The notes under the pieces: model-generated
Seen by the model: only the letters and a program-made list of their open reading frames with translations
Databases searched by the model: none
What the model was told of the DNA's origin: nothing
Shown here: positions 22,779 through 26,787 of the stretch, piece after piece
How positions within the stretch are numbered: the first letter of the stretch is position 1
Layout of the letters: every line of letters begins with the position of its first letter
Position numbers and translations under genes: made by a program
DNA from: an uncultured Treponema sp.
GTDB taxonomy: Bacteria; Spirochaetota; Spirochaetia; Treponematales; Treponemataceae
DNA: 26,787 bases
Reading direction: 5' to 3'
NCBI GenBank assembly: GCA_946611835.1
Contig: CAMOEE010000005.1
Span: 1 to 26,787, forward strand

Positions 22779-22803
22779 ATAAATAGAAAGGGAGGACAGA
22801 AAT

Positions 22804-23760
22804 ATGGCTAACTCAGAACTCATAAAAAAACTGATTACTGCTCATTATGAAAATGATTCAATAAAATTCCGTTCTGCTGTCCTTCAGATTGCAGCGGCAG
22901 AGTCTACCGCTGGTCATGCGAACCTTGCTGAATCGTTAAAGAATCTGGCAAAAAAAGGAAATGCTAACGCTTCTATTTATCAGATAAAACCTGCAGATGG
23001 GCTTTGTGATGTTGTGATTCCAGATAATCAGGAAAGTGAACTTGTAGTTTCTGAAGATGTGAGAATACGGCTTGAAAGAATCCTGAATGAATATAGACAG
23101 AGAGAGAAGCTACGAAGCTACGGACTTAAGAACCGGACGAAAATTCTTCTTGAAGGTGAACCGGGAACTGGCAAAACGCTTACCGCAACCGTTCTTGCTG
23201 GGGAGTTACAAATTCCTTTGTATATTGTTCAGATGGACAAGCTGATAACTAAGTTCATGGGTGAAACTAGTGCGAAGCTCCGTACTATTTTTGAACAGAT
23301 TTATTCTGCTCGTGGGGTTTATCTGTTTGACGAATTTGATGCAATCGGTGCAGACCGTTCCCTTGATAACGAAGTTGGTGAAATGAGAAGAATTTTAAAT
23401 ACTTTTCTAAAGTTTATGGAAGATGATGAATCTGACAGTATAATTTTAGCAGCTACAAACAATAAAAAAATGCTTGATAATGCTTTATTCCGCAGATTTG
23501 ATGATGTATTGCATTATACCCTGCCAGATGAATCACAGATACGACGACTATTTGAAATGAAGTTATCTTCGTATTATGAACCATATATTATTACAGAAAA
23601 AGTTATTGAATCTGCAAAAGGTTTAAGTCATGCAGAAATAACTCGTGTTTGTGAAGAATGTTTGAAAAATGTAATTTTGACAGATGGAAAACTTACTTCA
23701 GAAATGATAATGGGTTATTTGTGTGAGCGAACAGTATCATACGAAATTAAAGGAGCATAA
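22804..23760 (+). CDS. ietA: AAA+ ATPase of an IetAS-type anti-phage system
   Basis: A 318-residue AAA+ ATPase. The first 85 residues form a variable helical N-terminal part. The core has Walker A GEPGTGKT (118-125), Walker B VYLFDEFDAIG (172-182), sensor-1 AATNN (216-220) and arginine fingers Arg230/Arg231 in ALFRRFDD, then a lid domain (about 240-310). All catalytic positions are present. This architecture with an adjacent subtilisin-like protease matches ietAS, which protects Escherichia coli from phage in heterologous tests (named Gao_Iet in defence catalogues). The ATPase may control or load substrates for the protease; this is inferred from its partner. GGGAGG precedes the ATG by eight bases. 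The protease gene starts two bases after its stop. Confidence 0.85.
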   Translation: MANSELIKKLITAHYENDSIKFRSAVLQIAAAESTAGHANLAESLKNLAKKGNANASIYQIKPADGLCDVVIPDNQESELVVSEDVRIRLERILNEYRQREKLRSYGLKNRTKILLEGEPGTGKTLTATVLAGELQIPLYIVQMDKLITKFMGETSAKLRTIFEQIYSARGVYLFDEFDAIGADRSLDNEVGEMRRILNTFLKFMEDDESDSIILAATNNKKMLDNALFRRFDDVLHYTLPDESQIRRLFEMKLSSYYEPYIITEKVIESAKGLSHAEITRVCEECLKNVILTDGKLTSEMIMGYLCERTVSYEIKGA

Positions 23761-23762
23761 TT

Positions 23763-26240
23763 TTGTCCGCTCCCCAAAAACACATTATTCTATCTGATAC
23801 AAAAGAGTCTAAAAAGTTTTCTCCCGTAACAGGTGGTGGTAACGAAAATCTGCCGCATTATAATCCTTTTGAACATGGAGCAGATTTGTTGGCTCAGTTT
23901 GAGTCGTTGTGGCGAAAAGATGAAGACCAGCGGGAAAATCTTTCCGCTGTCAGAACAAGAGGTGGAACCTATATCAGTTTTACAAGTGCAGAAGATATTT
24001 CGCTGAAACTACAAACTCTTGAACAGCAAAATAAAGGTGTCCGTCTGTTAAATGCGACTTTCCTTCCTGAGTCAAACAAGGAAAAGGCTGTTGTTTTTCT
24101 TCCTGATACGCATAAAGATTTTTATGAGAAAAAAATAGAATCGTATAGGACAGAAGTTACATTTAAAGGTAATCCCAAGCAGGCTGATTTTGCAGGACGA
24201 ATACAAGAAATTGCTCTTACTAATGCAAAAGATTTCTGGTTGGATGATATAAGCCTTTTCCCAAGGGAACAAGCGATTTGGTGTGAAATTTGGATAGCTT
24301 TTGAGCAGAAGGAAGCTGATACGCAAAAATTTTTTGACCTTTGTACTTCTTTGTCTATTGAGCATAGCAAAAAAACAATAACCTTTCCTGAGCGCATTGT
24401 TACTCTCTGCAGGGTGAACCAAGAGGATATTCAGAAGCTTGTTAATTCTACAGGCTGTATTGCAGAAATCCATAAGGCAAAAGAACCTGCTTCACTTTTC
24501 ATTAAAGATGGAGATGCAAGAAAATGGACTACAGAATTAAAGTCTCGTTTACAGAAAGGTGATTTGAATACAAGAATTTGTATTTTAGACACTGGCTTAA
24601 ATAGAAATCATCCGTTATTAGAAGATGTTACAAATGACAGAACGGTTCAATCTGTAAATGATTCATGGACTGCTGCAGATAATAAAGGACATGGCACTGC
24701 AATGGCCGGAATCTGTGAGTATTTTGAGCTTGAAGATAAATTGCTTTCATCAGAACCTATAGTGCAAGATATAGCGATAGAATCTGTAAAAATTCTACCT
24801 GACATTGGGGAGAATAATAGAGAATTACTTGGTAGTATTACTGAAGATGCCGTAAATATAGCTCAAGCAACCATTAATGATGTAAACAGAATCCATTGTA
24901 TGGCCGTTACCCAGAAGGTCTCTATTGATGAATTGAGAAATCAGAAAGAGATAGGAAAGCCTAGTTCATGGTCTGCGAAACTGGATAATATTATTTCTGG
25001 TTATGAAGATAATCAAAAGAAGATGTTTGTTGTTTCTGCTGGTAATGTAAGCCTTGACGATTTGAATAAATACAAATATCCAGATGCAAATTATGCACAT
25101 TGTGTTGAATCTCCTGCGCAAGCATGGAACGCATTAACGGTTGGTGCTGTAAGTACAAAGATTCGAATAGAAGATGAACAGCTTAAAGATTATAAGCCTG
25201 TTGCAGAAAATGGAGCTCTCTGTCCATTTAGCTCTACCTCAAATAATGAAAATTGGGGCAAAGACTGGCCGATAAAGCCGGAAGTTCTTTTTGAAGGTGG
25301 CAATGCGATTTATAATGGTTCGGCCTATGATAGTTGCCATGCTACTTCTTTGCTTACAACGAGGTATCAATTTCTTCTAGAACCTCTTACAACGATAAAT
25401 GCGACAAGTGCTGCTACGGCTCAAGCTTCTTATGTTGCTGCTATGCTTCATAAAGAATACCCGGAACTTTGGCCGGAAACTATCCGTGGGCTTATAGTTC
25501 ATTCTGCCGAATGGACACCAATAATGATGAGTACGTTTCCAAATATGGATAAAAAGACTGATGGAAGAAAAAAACTTGTTCATACCTATGGTTATGGGGT
25601 TGCTAGTCTTGCACGGGCTAAAGACAGCTATAACAATGCAGCTACAATGATAATACAGGACGAATTGCAGCCGTTCTTGTATGAAGGTCGTGATGTGAAA
25701 CTCAATGAAATGAATCTGCATTCGCTCCCAATACCAAAGGAATTTCTACTTGCTTTAGGTGATGCCAGTGTAAGGCTGAAAATAACACTTTCATATTTTG
25801 TTGAAGCCTCTCCAGATTCAAAAGGGTGGCAAGCTGATTATAAATATTCGTCTTGTGGATTGCGTTTTGATATTAATGGTACTACAGAAGACAAAAATGC
25901 TTTTTTGAGCAGGATTAATAGAGCAAGCCGCAAAGAAGATTATGAAAAACCCGTAAACAATCCAAATTCTGACCGCTGGTATTTAGGGGCACAGAATCGT
26001 GATGTAGGCTCAATTCATAGTGATTTTTGGCAGGGGACTGCTGCTGAATTGGCAGAAAGCGAATTCCTGGCTGTTTTTCCTATAAGTGGCTGGTGGAAAA
26101 CAAGAAAAAAACAGGAATCCTTTGGAAAGAAAGTTCGCTATGCTTTGATTGTTTCATTAGATACTGAAATTGATGCGGATATTTATTCTGCAATACAGAC
26201 AGAAATTGCAAATAGAGTTAAAATTTCTATTAAGGTGTAA
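23763..26240 (+). CDS. ietS: Subtilisin-like serine protease of an IetAS-type anti-phage system
   Basis: An 825-residue S8-family protease with no signal peptide or membrane segment, so it acts in the cytoplasm. Residues 1-265 are a large N-terminal region of unknown fold. The S8 core has all three catalytic residues: Asp276 in CILDTGLNRNHPLL, His310 in NKGHGTAMAGI, and Ser549 in NATSAATAQASYVAAML. The oxyanion-hole Asn is probably Asn428 in VVSAGNVS. The nucleophile motif is ATSAA rather than the usual GTSMA. Residues 620-825 form a C-terminal beta-rich part. The start is TTG 23763, set by AAGGAG (23750-23755) seven bases upstream, two bases after the AAA stop. The pair corresponds to IetS next to IetA. 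Its target is unknown. Confidence 0.85.
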   Translation: MSAPQKHIILSDTKESKKFSPVTGGGNENLPHYNPFEHGADLLAQFESLWRKDEDQRENLSAVRTRGGTYISFTSAEDISLKLQTLEQQNKGVRLLNATFLPESNKEKAVVFLPDTHKDFYEKKIESYRTEVTFKGNPKQADFAGRIQEIALTNAKDFWLDDISLFPREQAIWCEIWIAFEQKEADTQKFFDLCTSLSIEHSKKTITFPERIVTLCRVNQEDIQKLVNSTGCIAEIHKAKEPASLFIKDGDARKWTTELKSRLQKGDLNTRICILDTGLNRNHPLLEDVTNDRTVQSVNDSWTAADNKGHGTAMAGICEYFELEDKLLSSEPIVQDIAIESVKILPDIGENNRELLGSITEDAVNIAQATINDVNRIHCMAVTQKVSIDELRNQKEIGKPSSWSAKLDNIISGYEDNQKKMFVVSAGNVSLDDLNKYKYPDANYAHCVESPAQAWNALTVGAVSTKIRIEDEQLKDYKPVAENGALCPFSSTSNNENWGKDWPIKPEVLFEGGNAIYNGSAYDSCHATSLLTTRYQFLLEPLTTINATSAATAQASYVAAMLHKEYPELWPETIRGLIVHSAEWTPIMMSTFPNMDKKTDGRKKLVHTYGYGVASLARAKDSYNNAATMIIQDELQPFLYEGRDVKLNEMNLHSLPIPKEFLLALGDASVRLKITLSYFVEASPDSKGWQADYKYSSCGLRFDINGTTEDKNAFLSRINRASRKEDYEKPVNNPNSDRWYLGAQNRDVGSIHSDFWQGTAAELAESEFLAVFPISGWWKTRKKQESFGKKVRYALIVSLDTEIDADIYSAIQTEIANRVKISIKV

Positions 26241-26249
26241 TAGTTAAAA

Positions 26250-26787
26250 ATGCTGCTGGATATTTTTAGCTTTTCCTATTTTGTAATTGTTGATGATTCA
26301 GAATCTTTTTCTCCTTTTTGTGGATTTGGTGAAAATATCTTAACAGCAAAAAATGAAATCCTAAAAATCTTGCCTTTGCCTAAAAATATTGCTGAATTAG
26401 GAAAAAATAAAAAGAGTAAATTTCAAAAACGACTTTTTCTCCAATCCGCACATTGTATATTTCCAATAAAGTATACTTCGTTTTGTACATCTGATTTTGA
26501 ATTTCCTTGTTTATTACCTGTGGTTATTTATGATGAAAATAGGTTTTCGGAAATACCGACAGTAATTGCCAAGCGTAGAAATCAACCTTTTCTTTTGGAA
26601 TTGAAACAAGATGTGACTGATAAAGATTTTATAGATTTCTTTTTTGAAAGAATAAAAGTCTTTCAAAAACTACATAGTGATGATGTATCATATGAGATTG
26701 TAGCTAATTTGGAAAAAGAACAAGAAGAAAAAAGTTCAAATGAAATTGTTTATAAAAAAATTCAACTTCATGGAACAGTATCATTCT
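26250..26787 (+). CDS. Unrecognised third gene of the AAA/subtilase operon, truncated by window end
   Basis: An open frame from ATG 26250 runs for 179 codons without a stop to the end of the window. It starts MLLDIFSFSYFVIVDDSES and contains FLLELKQDVTDKDFIDFFF and LEKEQEEKSSNEIVYKK. It is rich in Lys, Phe, Ile and Glu with no signal peptide or clear membrane helix. I recognise no family. It starts nine bases after the protease stop with no terminator between and only AAGGTG (26232-26237) as a distant ribosome binding site, so it is probably translated by coupling. Its base composition matches the protease gene. It may be an accessory component of the defence system or an unrelated island gene; the visible part does not decide. 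Confidence 0.65.
   Translation, partial: MLLDIFSFSYFVIVDDSESFSPFCGFGENILTAKNEILKILPLPKNIAELGKNKKSKFQKRLFLQSAHCIFPIKYTSFCTSDFEFPCLLPVVIYDENRFSEIPTVIAKRRNQPFLLELKQDVTDKDFIDFFFERIKVFQKLHSDDVSYEIVANLEKEQEEKSSNEIVYKKIQLHGTVSF

Larger units (their letters stand above)
22250..22803. other. 554-bp divergent intergenic region between xre and the iet-like operon
   Basis: The first part (22351-22414) holds the xre promoter and a perfect 14-bp inverted repeat. The middle (22461-22671) holds two short frames that look like a broken coding sequence. The end (22728-22795) holds the operon promoter, a palindrome and a strong ribosome binding site. A minus-strand frame over 22263-22685 has no recognisable protein character. 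No RNA gene was seen. Confidence 0.7.

Overview
The window looks like a chromosomal segment of a host-associated spirochaete, most likely Treponema. The grounds are a flagellar rod gene followed by a FlgJ-like protein without a muramidase domain, an OmpA-type protein of the kind common in treponemes, Listeria/Bacteroides-repeat lipoproteins, an Rpn/PD-(D/E)XK protein and a DUF4469-type HU-like protein. The genus is inferred from gene content. No rRNA or tRNA gene was seen.

Bases 1-15,060 are a dense, almost wholly + strand housekeeping region. It starts with the 3' end of flgG and a flgJ-like gene, closed by a strong terminator at 1392-1423. Next come a polar amino-acid ABC transporter (an ATPase with an extra C-terminal domain, then a lipoprotein/permease fusion), a chemotaxis receptor, murC, an outer-membrane protein, and the tight cluster murG-cvpA-holB-histidine kinase. 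An OmpA-family protein follows. Two promoters here (before murG and before the OmpA gene) place the predicted transcription start on the start codon, with no Shine-Dalgarno sequence, which suggests leaderless mRNAs.

Bases 15,060-18,830 hold two lipoproteins probably co-transcribed with the OmpA gene: one with a single InlB-type repeat, and a 1026-residue right-handed beta-helix protein built of GGGxY repeats. A strong terminator ends the unit. Base composition becomes clearly AT-richer here.

Bases 18,830-26,787 look like an accessory region. On the minus strand lie an Rpn-like nuclease, a DUF4469/HU-like protein, an ImmA-type metallopeptidase and its XRE repressor partner, with gene relics and orphan hairpins between them. 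Divergent from xre-immA is a + strand operon: an AAA+ ATPase, a subtilisin-like protease with an intact Asp-His-Ser triad, and a third unrecognised gene that runs off the window. The first two match the ietA/ietS (Gao_Iet) anti-phage architecture. The third gene and the neighbouring XRE-ImmA module, whose promoter carries a perfect 14-bp inverted repeat, are the parts most likely to be new. The most unusual protein architecture is the transporter fusion at 2578-4890, where the substrate-binding lobes appear in the permuted order B-A-B-A before the permease.
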